Shown piece after piece: positions 29,010-37,739 of a DNA stretch of 64,000 nt; within the stretch, counting starts at the first letter, position 1; the number at the start of each line of letters is the position of its first letter. Under the pieces are notes generated by a model. That model was not told the DNA's origin and did not search any database. It worked only from the letters and a program-made list of their open reading frames with translations. The position numbers and the translations under genes were made by a program. This DNA comes from Paracoccus denitrificans (lineage in GTDB: Bacteria; Pseudomonadota; Alphaproteobacteria; Rhodobacterales; Rhodobacteraceae): positions 62,001 to 126,000 of the forward strand of contig VAFL01000006.1 of assembly GCA_005768755.1 (NCBI GenBank), written 5' to 3'.

Positions 29010-30074
29010 ATGGCAAGCATCAGCGTGATTGGCGCAGGCATCGCAGGCCTGTCACTGGCGTGGGAGATCGCGCGGCGCGGGCATCATGTCCGCGTGATCG
29101 AAGCCAGTGGCATCGGCGCAGGATCATCTGGCGGCACGGTTGGTGCGCTTGCACCCCACGCGCCGGAAAGCTGGAACGAGAAAAAGCAGTTCCAGCTGGA
29201 AAGCCTGCTGTCAGCGGCCCGGTTCTGGGATGAGGTGGCGCAGGCTGGCGGTCTTGATGCCGGATATGCCCGCACCGGTCGGGTTCAGCCGGTCGCCAAT
29301 GACGATCTGCCGAAGCTGCGTGCCCGCATGACGGGGGCCGTGCGTTTCTGGGCAGATTCGGCAAAGATGTGGCTGACCCGCGACCGCCCCGATGGACCCC
29401 TTGACCCCGTAAGCCCGGATGGCTGGTGGTTGTGTGACGATCTGACCGCGCGGCTGTCGCCCGCAAAGGCCTGCGCGGCGTTGGCGGCTGCTATCCGCAG
29501 CACAGGCGGTGAGATCGTCATCGGTCCGCAGCCCGAAATCGGCGAGATCGCCAGCCCTGCGGTGTGGGCAACTGGCGCGGACGGTCTTGGCAGGCTTGGG
29601 GCTGATCTGGGCCGGAACGTCGGGCAGGGCGTGAAAGGTCAAAGCGCACTTATGGCATTCGACGCTGCAGACGCGCCGCAGGTCTATGCCGAGGGTCTGC
29701 ATATCGTTCCGCATGGGGATGGCACGGTCGGGATCGGCTCCACCTCGGAAAACAGCTTTCTGCACGCCGAACCGGATGAGCTGCTGGATGATGTGATCGC
29801 AAATGCGCGGGCCGTCTGTCCGGCATTGGCAAATGCGAAGGTGATCCAGCGATGGGCAGGCATCCGCCCCCGTGCGAAATCCCGCGCGCCATTGGTGGGG
29901 CAGTGGCCCGGCAGACCGGGCCAGTATGTCCTGAATGGCGGCTTCAAGATCGGCTTTGGCATGGCCCCCGCGCTGGCGCGCGCCACGGCCGATCTTGTCC
30001 TTGACGGCCGCGACACCCTGCCTGCGGGCTTCCGCCTTCAGGGCAGCGGCGATGCGCCGATCAGCACCGGATGA
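29010..30074 (+). CDS. FAD-dependent oxidoreductase, DAO family (possible MnmC2 equivalent)
   Basis: A 354-residue flavoprotein with the Rossmann fingerprint ISVIGAGIAGLSLAWEIARRG at the N-terminus and the C-terminal GIRPRAKSRAPLVGQWPG and NGGFKIGFGMAPALA typical of D-amino-acid/glycine oxidase-like enzymes. The C-terminal half of MnmC belongs to this superfamily and converts cmnm5U to nm5U. Its place beside mnmD suggests that role, but a glycine/sarcosine-type oxidase cannot be excluded. The ATG at 29010 begins the flavin motif. Its 3' end overlaps the convergent NnrU gene by 37 bp. Confidence 0.8.
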   Translation: MASISVIGAGIAGLSLAWEIARRGHHVRVIEASGIGAGSSGGTVGALAPHAPESWNEKKQFQLESLLSAARFWDEVAQAGGLDAGYARTGRVQPVANDDLPKLRARMTGAVRFWADSAKMWLTRDRPDGPLDPVSPDGWWLCDDLTARLSPAKACAALAAAIRSTGGEIVIGPQPEIGEIASPAVWATGADGLGRLGADLGRNVGQGVKGQSALMAFDAADAPQVYAEGLHIVPHGDGTVGIGSTSENSFLHAEPDELLDDVIANARAVCPALANAKVIQRWAGIRPRAKSRAPLVGQWPGRPGQYVLNGGFKIGFGMAPALARATADLVLDGRDTLPAGFRLQGSGDAPISTG

Positions 30075-30718
30075 AGGTGAAGCAACGCCAGCCACACCAG
30101 AAGGCCGGTCCCAAGGCGCAGGATAGAAGGCGGACCGGCAGGCCGCCAGCGCCCATTCAGCAGCGCCGCCCCTGGCCAGAGCGCGGTCCGAAAGGCCAGT
30201 CTCTCGAAATCGGGTAATACCCGGCGGGCCCGTGCCTCGGCTGCGAAGACACCAGACAGCGCAAAGATCAGCAGCGATCCGAACACGATCAGATGCGCCA
30301 GATCGCCATTCGCCAACAGATGCGCCGCTGCCCAAAGCGCGAAGGCCCACATCAGCGGCTGGCGTGTCACCCCGACGATGCCCGGTCGATCAGGGTTGAA
30401 CCCTGTTGTCGTCCCGCCAAAGCCAAAGGGATTTGGCGCGCCGGCGGCGAACACTGTCAACAGAACAGCCAGCGGCATGGCAATATTGACCAGCCAGCGC
30501 TGCCATCGGGCGTGCTGCCAAAGTTCGACATAGGGTGCGCGGCCGGCGGCCATCAACAACCAGTACAGCAGACCAAGCGACAGCAGACTGAATGCGGCCA
30601 GATATCCCGGCCGGCCCAGCCACCGGATCAATCCTGCCTTCAAACCGGGCCGCATGGGAAGAATATGGGCAGCCAGAAACGCCGCGAACGCCGCCAGAAG
30701 CTCGGCCCAGCCGGACAT
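30038..30718 (-). CDS. NnrU family membrane protein
   Basis: A 226-residue polytopic protein with about six helices and the NnrU signature GFNPDRPGIVGVTRQPLMWAF near the middle. NnrU proteins are named from denitrification loci and are related to the carotenoid isomerase Z-ISO; their reaction in bacteria is not settled. GGAGGGGA precedes the ATG at 30718. No nitrogen-oxide genes lie nearby, so the context does not support a denitrification role here. Confidence 0.82.
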   Translation of the reverse strand: MSGWAELLAAFAAFLAAHILPMRPGLKAGLIRWLGRPGYLAAFSLLSLGLLYWLLMAAGRAPYVELWQHARWQRWLVNIAMPLAVLLTVFAAGAPNPFGFGGTTTGFNPDRPGIVGVTRQPLMWAFALWAAAHLLANGDLAHLIVFGSLLIFALSGVFAAEARARRVLPDFERLAFRTALWPGAALLNGRWRPAGPPSILRLGTGLLVWLALLHLHPVLIGASPLP

Positions 30719-30797
30719 CGTCCCCTCCGTCTTGAGATCGCGACCTGTGCGTGATTGACTGGTCCTGACCTAAACAATTCAAAGGCCGGATGCCAGC

Positions 30798-31517
30798 ATG
30801 ACCCGACCCGCGATCATCGTCGCCCATGGCCAGCCGTCCGATCCCCAACCGCAGCAGGACGCGGCAGAGGCACTTGCCGCCGCGGTCGCGGCGCTATCCG
30901 GGCGGCAGGTGTTGGGCGCGACACTTGCCCAGCCCGATGCGCTGGAAACCGCCCTGCGTGACGCCCCCGATGCGATGGTCTACCCGATGTTCATGGCGGC
31001 GGGCTGGTTTACCGGAACCGAATTGCCGCGTCGCCTGGCAAAGGCCGGGGCGCAGGACGTTACGCTGCTGCGACCCTTCGGGCTTGATCCGGGCCTGCCG
31101 GATCTGTGCAGGCGCAGCGTGCGCGAGGCGGCCGAGGCTGCGGGATGGGACGCGCAGCAGGCAACGCTTTTGCTGATCGCGCATGGATCGCAGCGGGCGC
31201 GTGCGTCTGCCGAAGGCACGCGCAGGATGGCCGACATTCTGAGCCCCCGCTTCGGTCGCGTCGTGACGGGCTTCATCGAAGAAGCGCCATTTCTGCGCGA
31301 TGCCGCGCAAGACCTTGGTCCACGTGCGATTGCGCTGCCCCTGTTCGCCACCCGTGCGGAACATGTGACGGTCGACATTCCAGACGCGCTTGACGCGGCT
31401 GGGTTTACCGGGACGCGACTTGCCCATATCGGGGACTCTCCGGAAGTGCCTGCGATGATCGCCGCCGCCCTGGACAGGGCCGACAGCGTGATTGCAGAGC
31501 GCGCGTCGGGGGCTTAG
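30798..31517 (+). CDS. CbiX/sirohydrochlorin chelatase-like protein
   Basis: A 239-residue protein made of two CbiX-type halves. Each half begins with the His of the metal-chelatase motif: IIVAHG (His10) and LLIAHGS (His129). The second active-site His appears only in the C-terminal half (TRAEHV, His189); the matching place in the N-terminal half reads AAGWFTG. Family members insert cobalt, nickel or iron into sirohydrochlorin. No tetrapyrrole genes are adjacent; it precedes a lipid A gene group instead, so the substrate is uncertain. Confidence 0.8.
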   Translation: MTRPAIIVAHGQPSDPQPQQDAAEALAAAVAALSGRQVLGATLAQPDALETALRDAPDAMVYPMFMAAGWFTGTELPRRLAKAGAQDVTLLRPFGLDPGLPDLCRRSVREAAEAAGWDAQQATLLLIAHGSQRARASAEGTRRMADILSPRFGRVVTGFIEEAPFLRDAAQDLGPRAIALPLFATRAEHVTVDIPDALDAAGFTGTRLAHIGDSPEVPAMIAAALDRADSVIAERASGA

Positions 31518-31551
31518 GTTCCGCCAGGACATGACAGCAGGAGATTTTGCC

Positions 31552-31800
31552 ATGACGCAGCAGCGTTTGCACCTCGTTTTCGGCGGCGAGCTGACCGATC
31601 TGGAAGGAACGGAATTCCGCGACACCTCGGCCATCGACGTGATCGGCGTGTTTCCAGATTACGCATCGGCCCATGCGGCATGGAAGGGCGCGGCGCAGCG
31701 CACCGTCGACAGTGCGCAGACCCGCTATTTCATCGCCCATCTGCATCGCCTGATGGATGAGGGCCGCGAAACCAGCCCGACTGCGGAATTGGGTATCTGA
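31552..31800 (+). CDS. DUF4170 domain protein
   Basis: An 82-residue protein with the DUF4170 pattern: LHLVFGGELTDLEGTEFRD, then IDVIGVFPDYASAHAAWKGAAQ and YFIAHLHRLMDE. Function unknown. The ATG at 31552 follows CAGGAG. Its stop overlaps the start of the Kdo-transferase-like gene (TGATG), so it is translationally tied to lipid A genes, which is its best functional hint. Confidence 0.82.
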   Translation: MTQQRLHLVFGGELTDLEGTEFRDTSAIDVIGVFPDYASAHAAWKGAAQRTVDSAQTRYFIAHLHRLMDEGRETSPTAELGI

Positions 31801-33047
31801 TGGCAGCGGCAGCAGGGGGGCGGCTTGGCTGGCTGCATCGCCTGCTGCCCAAACCTGACCGCACGCCGGAAACTGCGCCCGCGCTGTCCCTGCCATCGGC
31901 GGATGGTCCGTTGGTGTGGATGCGGATTGGTGCTGGCTATGACCAGGTTGCCCAGGATGCGACGGCACTGCCGCCTTCGCTGATCCAGCTGCTGGTGCAG
32001 ATGCGGCGGGCAGGGTTGCAGATCGTCGTCAGCCGCGCCCTTGGCGATCCGGCGGATATCGGCACGCGCGGCGTATCTTCCATTCCTGATTTCGGGACGG
32101 ACCCGGGACAGGCGGCCGCCCATCTGCAACGGATGAACCCGGACGCCCTGCTTCTGATCGGTCCAGATCTGCCGCGCCATCTGATTGCCGCCGCGACAGA
32201 GCATGGCGTGCCGGTTTTCCTGGCCGAAGCGCGGCTGACCGCGCCGCGCCACCGCTGGCACCTGCCGGGACTTGGTCGACGCTCTGTTCTTGACCGGTTC
32301 ACGCTTCTGATGATGCCCGATCAGGCCAGTTGCGACGCCGCGCTCGATATGGGTGCGGATGAGGAACGGATCGAAATGACCGGGCCAATCACCCTCACAC
32401 GAGAACCGCTGAAGCATAACGAGGCCGAGCGTATCGCCCTGTCCGAAGCCTTTGAAGGACGCCAGCTGTGGCTGGCTGCGACGATCAACGAGGCAGAGAT
32501 ACCCGCCGTGATCGCCGCGCATCTTCACGTGCTCAGCTATAGTCATCGCGCAATGCTGATCCTGATGCCGGCAGAACCCGACGAGAGCGCGGCAATGGCC
32601 GTGGCCATGGCGGACGCCGGTTTGGTTGTGGCGCAGCGCAGTCTGGACGAAGATCCGACAGAAGAGGTCAACGTCTACATGGTCGATGACCCGTTCGAGA
32701 TGGGGCTTTGGTATCGCCTTGCGCCGTTGTGCTTCATGGGCACGACCTTGGCCGGTCCGACCCAGGCTGCGCGCGATCCGTTCGAAGCGGCGTCCCTTGG
32801 ATCGGCGATGATCCACGGCCCCCAGGATGGCAGCTTCCCGGCCGAATGGGCGCAGCTTGACGGTGCAGTCGCCGCCCGGCGGATCGATCATGCTGCCGCT
32901 TTGCCGCAGGCGGTGGTCACGCTGCTGGCCCCCGATCAGGCCGCCCATCTGGCAACCAATGCCTGGTCGGTTTCTACCGGCGGCGCAGGTGTCGCCACCC
33001 GCATCGCCCAGGTCATCCGCAACACCATTCAGGGAGAGGTTGCATGA
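31800..33047 (+). CDS. Divergent Kdo transferase-like (WaaA/GT30) protein
   Basis: A 415-residue protein that aligns in layout with 3-deoxy-manno-octulosonate transferases. The C-terminal donor-site signature is kept as [16 protein letters not shown]. However, the N-terminal membrane helix is absent, and the acceptor-site motif that normally reads S-V-G-E reads IGAGYDQ, so the catalytic Glu is missing. It may be a second, specialised or inactive paralogue. TGATG couples it to DUF4170 and ATGA to lpxK, so it belongs to the lipid A/inner-core pathway by context. Confidence 0.75.
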   Translation: MAAAAGGRLGWLHRLLPKPDRTPETAPALSLPSADGPLVWMRIGAGYDQVAQDATALPPSLIQLLVQMRRAGLQIVVSRALGDPADIGTRGVSSIPDFGTDPGQAAAHLQRMNPDALLLIGPDLPRHLIAAATEHGVPVFLAEARLTAPRHRWHLPGLGRRSVLDRFTLLMMPDQASCDAALDMGADEERIEMTGPITLTREPLKHNEAERIALSEAFEGRQLWLAATINEAEIPAVIAAHLHVLSYSHRAMLILMPAEPDESAAMAVAMADAGLVVAQRSLDEDPTEEVNVYMVDDPFEMGLWYRLAPLCFMGTTLAGPTQAARDPFEAASLGSAMIHGPQDGSFPAEWAQLDGAVAARRIDHAAALPQAVVTLLAPDQAAHLATNAWSVSTGGAGVATRIAQVIRNTIQGEVA

Positions 33048-34042
33048 CACGCCGTGCGCCCGCGTTCTGGTTCCGACGCCCTCCCGCCCTGACGGCGCAG
33101 ATGCTGCGTCCGCTTGGTGCGGTTTATGCGGGGGCAACGGCGCGGCGTCTGGCGCAAGGCGCGCGTGCCAGGTTTGACGTGCCGGTTGTCTGCGTCGGAA
33201 ATATCAATGCCGGCGGCACCGGCAAGACACCGACCGTGATCGCGCTTGCGCAGCGCCTTTTGGCGCAGAGTGTTGCAGTGCAGATCGTCAGCCGGGGTTA
33301 CGGCGGCAACATCACCCGACCGACCCGCGTCAATGAACGCCAGCACAGCGCCGCTCAGGCCGGCGACGAACCCCTGCTGATGTCGGCCTTTGCGCCGGTC
33401 TGGGTCGCGGACAACCGCTTGGATGGCGCAAGGGCCGCTGTCGCGGACGGGGCGCAGATGATCCTGCTGGATGACGGCTTTCAGGACCCGTCACTGTATC
33501 ACGACCTGTCCCTTGTCGTGGTCGATGCGGCCAAGGGCTTTGGCAATGGCTTGTGCATTCCCGCCGGGCCACTGCGTGAACCGATCGCGGCGGGTCTGGC
33601 GCGCGCCAATGCGCTGATCTCGATCGGTGCACAGCCGGCGCAGGACCGGTTTTCCCAGAACTGGGGTCATATGCTGGACCTGCCGCACCTGAAGGGGGCG
33701 CTGCATCCGCTTCAGACCGGGATTGACTGGGCCGGGCATCGCGTTCTGGCCTTCGCAGGCATCGGCCATCCCGAGAAATTCTTTGCAACCCTGCGAGAAC
33801 TTGGCGCGGTTGTCGTCCGCGCCGAGGCGTTGGACGATCACCAACCTTTCACGCCAGCCCTGCTGCAGCGTCTGGAAGCCGAGGCGCGGCAGGCCGGCGC
33901 CCAGATGGTCACAACCGAAAAGGACGCCATGCGCCTGCCCATGGATTTCCGGCGCAACGTGCTTGCCCTGCCCGTCAGGTTGGAACTGGACGACTGGGCA
34001 CCGCTTGACCGGCTGTTTCAGCCGTTGATCGGATCGTCCTGA
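33044..34042 (+). CDS. lpxK: Tetraacyldisaccharide 4'-kinase
   Basis: A 332-residue inner-membrane-associated kinase that phosphorylates the 4' position of lipid A disaccharide. The P-loop [13 protein letters not shown] (residues about 51-63) is characteristic. Further signatures are LLDDGFQD and IPAGPLREP. It starts in the stop of the WaaA-like gene (ATGA) and overlaps the convergent CaiB/BaiF gene by 25 bp. Confidence 0.95.
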   Translation: MTRRAPAFWFRRPPALTAQMLRPLGAVYAGATARRLAQGARARFDVPVVCVGNINAGGTGKTPTVIALAQRLLAQSVAVQIVSRGYGGNITRPTRVNERQHSAAQAGDEPLLMSAFAPVWVADNRLDGARAAVADGAQMILLDDGFQDPSLYHDLSLVVVDAAKGFGNGLCIPAGPLREPIAAGLARANALISIGAQPAQDRFSQNWGHMLDLPHLKGALHPLQTGIDWAGHRVLAFAGIGHPEKFFATLRELGAVVVRAEALDDHQPFTPALLQRLEAEARQAGAQMVTTEKDAMRLPMDFRRNVLALPVRLELDDWAPLDRLFQPLIGSS

Positions 34043-35154
34043 CCAAGCGCAGGCGACGGCGCGCCGGTCGCCAGCTCTGCTTCCGAAAAGACCACCGGCA
34101 GCCGCACGCCGGGCACGCCGCCGGGTGCAATACGCAGACCGCGTGCGATCACCTGGGGATCAGCAAAGACATCGGCCATGTCATTTATCGGCCCTGCCGG
34201 AATCCCGCGCGCTTCCAGTGCGGCAAGCAGGTCGTCGCGTGACCAGCCGCGCGTAACGGCCTGCAAAGCTGCGCTCAGCGCCTCTCGGTTACTGATGCGG
34301 GCGGCGTTGGTGGCATAGTCGGGCGCCGTCGCGAGCGCGGGCAGGCCCAACACCTCGCAAAGGCGCTGATACTGCCCATCATTGCCTGTTGCGATGATGA
34401 TCCAGCCATCGGCACAGTCGAAGACAGCATAAGGCACCAGATTGGGGTGGGCATTGCCCATGCGGGTGGGCGCGGTGCCGGTCGCAAGATAATTCATCGA
34501 CTGGTTTGCCATCACAGCCACCGCCACATCCAGAAGCGCCATGTCGATATGCTGACCATGCCCGGTGCTGTGCCGCTGCTGGACGGCTGCTAGAATCGCA
34601 GTCGCCGCGTAGACGCCGGTGAAGATATCCGTGACCGCCACGCCGACCTTCTGTGGCTGACCGTCAGGTTCGCCGGTGACACTCATCAGTCCCGACATGC
34701 CCTGTATGATATAGTCGTAGCCCGCGCGCTGTGCGTAAGGTCCGGTCTGCCCGAAACCAGTGATACTACAATAGATCAGGCGCGGGTTGAGCGCGGCGAG
34801 ACTGGGATAATCCAGCCCGTATTTGGCCAGCCCGCCGACCTTGAAATTTTCGATCACGATATCCGCATCCGCGATCAGGTCACGGACACGCCGCTGCCCT
34901 TCGGGCGTTCGGAAATCGGCGGTGACGGATTTTTTCCCGCGATTGGCACTGTGGAAATAGGCGGCCGTGTGATCGCCACGTCCATCTGATGCCGTCCGCT
35001 CAATAAAGGGAGGGCCCCAGCGGCGCGTGTCATCGCCTTCCGGGGCCTCTACCTTGATGACTTCCGCGCCCAGATCGGCAAGGATCTGACCGGCCCAGGG
35101 GCCGGCCAGGATGCGTGCCAGCTCGATAACTTTCAGGCCGGCTAAAGGGGTCAT
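34018..35154 (-). CDS. CaiB/BaiF family (class III) CoA-transferase
   Basis: A 378-residue family III CoA-transferase. Visible motifs: [28 protein letters not shown]-like [33 protein letters not shown], and [20 protein letters not shown]; the Asp of the GYD segment is the likely CoA-thioester-forming residue. The acyl donor/acceptor pair is unknown. Its ATG overlaps the stop of the DsbA-like gene, so it is co-translated with an oxidoreductase and a DUF721 gene, an odd combination. The longer frame to 35223 lies in the DsbA gene. Confidence 0.9.
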   Translation of the reverse strand: MTPLAGLKVIELARILAGPWAGQILADLGAEVIKVEAPEGDDTRRWGPPFIERTASDGRGDHTAAYFHSANRGKKSVTADFRTPEGQRRVRDLIADADIVIENFKVGGLAKYGLDYPSLAALNPRLIYCSITGFGQTGPYAQRAGYDYIIQGMSGLMSVTGEPDGQPQKVGVAVTDIFTGVYAATAILAAVQQRHSTGHGQHIDMALLDVAVAVMANQSMNYLATGTAPTRMGNAHPNLVPYAVFDCADGWIIIATGNDGQYQRLCEVLGLPALATAPDYATNAARISNREALSAALQAVTRGWSRDDLLAALEARGIPAGPINDMADVFADPQVIARGLRIAPGGVPGVRLPVVFSEAELATGAPSPALGQDDPING

Positions 35155-35873
35155 CAGTTCGCGGGGGTCGCTGCTTCGGCTTCTGCCAGCTTGCTGTCGA
35201 TGATGGCCTTCATATCTTCCCACGCCTGGTTCGGGACTTGCTCTCCGCCGATCATGAAGGTCGGGGTGCCGCTGATATTGTCCTCGGTCGACGTCTTCTG
35301 GAACGTCGCGACAAGGCTTTCCACCCGGGCGCTATCGTTCCAGCAGGCATCCATCTGCTCGGCCGTCATGCCAGCCTTGGTGCCGATCTTGCGCAGGTTG
35401 GCAACAAGCGCCTCGCCATTATCGGCGGCCAGCCATTCGGACTGCTCATCCATCAGCATGTCGGCGACAGGGTAATATTTCGTATCGTCGCACCGCGCGA
35501 GGATGCCCGCCCACAGTCCGACCTGATCGAAGTACACGTCACGTTGCGCGAAACGGACCTTGCCGGTGTCGATATATTCCGCCTTCAGCTGCGGGAACAC
35601 GTCCTTGTGGAAGGCCGCGCAATGGGGGCAGGTGAAGCTGGCATATTCATAGATCGTCAGCGGTGCGCTTTCATCGCCCAGAAACAGATCTTCGACCAGT
35701 GCCGGGGTCGCGGCCTCGGTCGTTGCGGCCTCGGCGGTGGCAGGTGCCGGGGTGGCCGCGGGTGCTTCAGTGGTCGCGGCGGCGTCCTGCGCGAACGCCG
35801 GCATCGCCATGGCCGCCGAGATCAGCGAGGCGGACAGGATGTGGCGAATGTCGAAACGAAGATCGAAGCTCAT
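35154..35873 (-). CDS. DsbA/thioredoxin-like thiol oxidoreductase, exported
   Basis: A 239-residue periplasmic protein. A signal peptide (about residues 12-29, ending MPAFAQ) is followed by an Ala/Thr/Pro-rich linker of about 30 residues and a thioredoxin-fold domain with the active site C82-P-H-C85, an inserted helical domain and the cis-Pro loop GTPTFMIGGEQV. It should oxidise or isomerise disulfides in exported proteins. Overlaps of ATGA with DUF721 upstream and TGATG with the CoA-transferase downstream make a three-gene operon. Confidence 0.92.
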   Translation of the reverse strand: MSFDLRFDIRHILSASLISAAMAMPAFAQDAAATTEAPAATPAPATAEAATTEAATPALVEDLFLGDESAPLTIYEYASFTCPHCAAFHKDVFPQLKAEYIDTGKVRFAQRDVYFDQVGLWAGILARCDDTKYYPVADMLMDEQSEWLAADNGEALVANLRKIGTKAGMTAEQMDACWNDSARVESLVATFQKTSTEDNISGTPTFMIGGEQVPNQAWEDMKAIIDSKLAEAEAATPAN

Positions 35874-36397
35874 ATGGGGGCCTTTCGGTTGGTTTTGCCC
35901 TCTCGGGTCAACTTCAGCACGGCCAGCCGCGTGACAGCGGCCTGCAATGCGGGATCGGTAATGCCAGCAGCCAGTCCTTCGGCAGCGCGGCGGGTTTCGG
36001 GATCGGGCTGTCGCGGCGTCAGGGCCGGGGCGTGATCGAATTGCGCACGGCCTTCGGAAAAGCCGGTCGCCGATGTCTGCGTCAGCACGATACGTGAAAT
36101 AGCGTTATAGCCGTAACAGGCATTCACACGGTCGCGGATCTGTGGAAGCTGCATTTCCAGCAGTGGCGCGGCCGCGCCAGTGGTCAGCACGGTCAGCGTG
36201 GCACCGAAACCGCCCCGGCTACTGGCGATCTTGACCGGCCGGGCCCGGGCGGCGACTTCGGGGCCGACGATTTCACGCCAGTTGGTCAGCAGGCGGGCGA
36301 CTGCAAAGCCGCGCCCCTCGGCCGCATGGCGGATCGGCTCGGCCACCAGACTGGCGGCTTGCCGAAATCCGCGAAAGCGGCGGGGGGGCTGTGACAT
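35870..36397 (-). CDS. DUF721 (DciA-like) protein
   Basis: A 175-residue protein with an N-terminal DUF721 domain (VARLLTNWREIVGPEVAARARP and LTVLTTGAAAPLLEMQLPQ) and a polar C-terminal tail. Some DUF721 proteins are DciA, the loader of the replicative helicase; that role here is inference. The ATG at 36397 follows a CAGGTCG sequence. It is divergent from mutY, with 83 bp between. Confidence 0.8.
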   Translation of the reverse strand: MSQPPRRFRGFRQAASLVAEPIRHAAEGRGFAVARLLTNWREIVGPEVAARARPVKIASSRGGFGATLTVLTTGAAAPLLEMQLPQIRDRVNACYGYNAISRIVLTQTSATGFSEGRAQFDHAPALTPRQPDPETRRAAEGLAAGITDPALQAAVTRLAVLKLTREGKTNRKAPI

Positions 36398-36480
36398 ATG
36401 GCGACCTGCGGTTAGAACGGGCACAGTTTACCAAGCCAGCACGGGGATGCCAGTGAACCTGTCGAAAAAACGCGTGATCC

Positions 36481-37488
36481 ATGCGTGATCTTTCCGCCGA
36501 TTTGCTGGGCTGGTACGACCGTCATGCCCGCATACTGCCCTGGCGCGAACCACCCGGCGCCGGGCGCCAGGCAGATCCCTATCGCGTCTGGCTGTCCGAG
36601 ATCATGCTGCAGCAGACAACTGTGGCAGCGGTCAAAGCCTATTTTGAACGCTTTGTCGACTTGTGGCCAACCGTTCGGCATCTGGCCGACGCAGACGACG
36701 CCCGCGTCATGGCGGAATGGGCAGGCCTTGGCTATTACGCCCGTGCGCGTAATCTGCTTGCCTGCGCGCGGGCCGTTGCCGCATCAGGCGGCACCTTTCC
36801 GAATGAGCGGGCGGCGTTGCAGGCCCTGCCGGGTATCGGACCCTATACATCGGCTGCAATCGCAGCCATCGCGTTCGATCGGCCGGAAACCGTGGTGGAC
36901 GGAAATGTGGAACGGGTGGTCGCGCGGCTTTTCGCGGTTGAGACACCCCTGCCCGCTGCCAAGCCGGCACTGACGCGGCTGGCCACGACATTGACCCCCG
37001 ACGAAAGGCCCGGCGATTTTGCGCAAGCCATGATGGATCTGGGCGCGACGATTTGCACGCCGCGCAATCCGGCCTGCGCCATCTGCCCCCTCGTTGCGCA
37101 CTGCAAGGCAGTCAAAGCCGGTATAGCCGCCGAGCTGCCGCGCCGCGCCCCGAAGCCCGCCAAACCCACGCGTCAGGGAACTGCGTGGGTCGCATTGAAT
37201 GATGACAAGATCCTGGTCGAGCGCCGTCCGCCGAAAGGACTTCTAGGGGGCACGCTTGCCTTTCCATCGACAGATTGGGACGGCAGCAATCAGGAACCGC
37301 CGCTGGACGCAGATTGGCAGCAACTGGGCCATGTGACCCATATATTCACCCATTTCGCACTGGAGATGCAGGTCATGACCGCCCGTGCGGCAGGGAACCC
37401 GCAACGCGGGTTCTGGCTGCCGCGCGGTGAATTTTCAGCGCAGGATCTGCCCGGCCTGATGCGCAAGGTCTGGAAACTGGTGGAATGA
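36481..37488 (+). CDS. mutY: A/G-specific adenine glycosylase
   Basis: A 335-residue base-excision enzyme removing adenine opposite 8-oxoguanine. Catalytic Glu40 is in SEIMLQQTTVAAV, and the helix-hairpin-helix LPGIGPYTSAAI precedes Asp140 in VVDGNVERV. The [4Fe-4S] loop reads CTPRNPACAICPLVAHC with the expected C-x6-C-x2-C-x5-C spacing. The C-terminal NUDIX-like 8-oxoG recognition domain is present (residues about 230-335). It ends 3 bp from a convergent small gene. Confidence 0.96.
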   Translation: MRDLSADLLGWYDRHARILPWREPPGAGRQADPYRVWLSEIMLQQTTVAAVKAYFERFVDLWPTVRHLADADDARVMAEWAGLGYYARARNLLACARAVAASGGTFPNERAALQALPGIGPYTSAAIAAIAFDRPETVVDGNVERVVARLFAVETPLPAAKPALTRLATTLTPDERPGDFAQAMMDLGATICTPRNPACAICPLVAHCKAVKAGIAAELPRRAPKPAKPTRQGTAWVALNDDKILVERRPPKGLLGGTLAFPSTDWDGSNQEPPLDADWQQLGHVTHIFTHFALEMQVMTARAAGNPQRGFWLPRGEFSAQDLPGLMRKVWKLVE

Positions 37489-37491
37489 CAC

Positions 37492-37683
37492 TCAGGTCTC
37501 GTGGCCGCGATCAATCCGCGCATATTCGCTGAGTTTGCGACTGTCGTCACCGTCGCGGTCATGCGGACGGCGATGCAGCGCAGTGACGGAAGGGTGAACC
37601 CCAGCCTCGCGGTCTTGCTGAACATAGGCGCGGACACGGCCATTGCCTGTGCTGCGCTCTCGATCCGTGATGGTCTTGCTCAT
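37492..37683 (-). CDS. Small basic, hydrophilic protein of unknown function
   Basis: A 63-residue frame, rich in Arg, Asp and His and without hydrophobic segments (MSKTITDRERSTGNGRVR at the N-terminus). I do not recognise a family. It looks real because GGAGGA lies 7 nt before the ATG and a near-consensus sigma-70 promoter lies directly upstream, after ptsN. Its composition suggests a disordered or nucleic-acid-binding protein; that is inference. Confidence 0.6.
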   Translation of the reverse strand: MSKTITDRERSTGNGRVRAYVQQDREAGVHPSVTALHRRPHDRDGDDSRKLSEYARIDRGHET

Positions 37684-37690
37684 TACACAA

Positions 37691-37706
37691 TCCTCCTCAG
37701 GGAGGA
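37691..37706 (-). promoter_or_regulatory. Inverted repeat covering the Shine-Dalgarno of the small gene
   Basis: TCCTCC-CTGA-GGAGGA can form a six-pair hairpin that hides the ribosome-binding site GGAGGA. If transcription starts near 37703, the 5' arm would be partly missing, so the effect depends on the true start site. Confidence 0.4.
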
Positions 37707-37709
37707 ACG

Positions 37710-37737
37710 ACTATAGACCCGAATCGGTTCAAGTCAA
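37710..37737 (-). promoter_or_regulatory. Near-consensus sigma-70 promoter
   Basis: On the minus strand TTGACT (37737-37732), a 16-bp spacer and TATAGT (37715-37710) form a strong promoter, starting 2 bp after the ptsN stop and driving the 63-residue gene. Start of transcription is expected near 37703. Confidence 0.7.
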
Positions 37738-37739
37738 AA

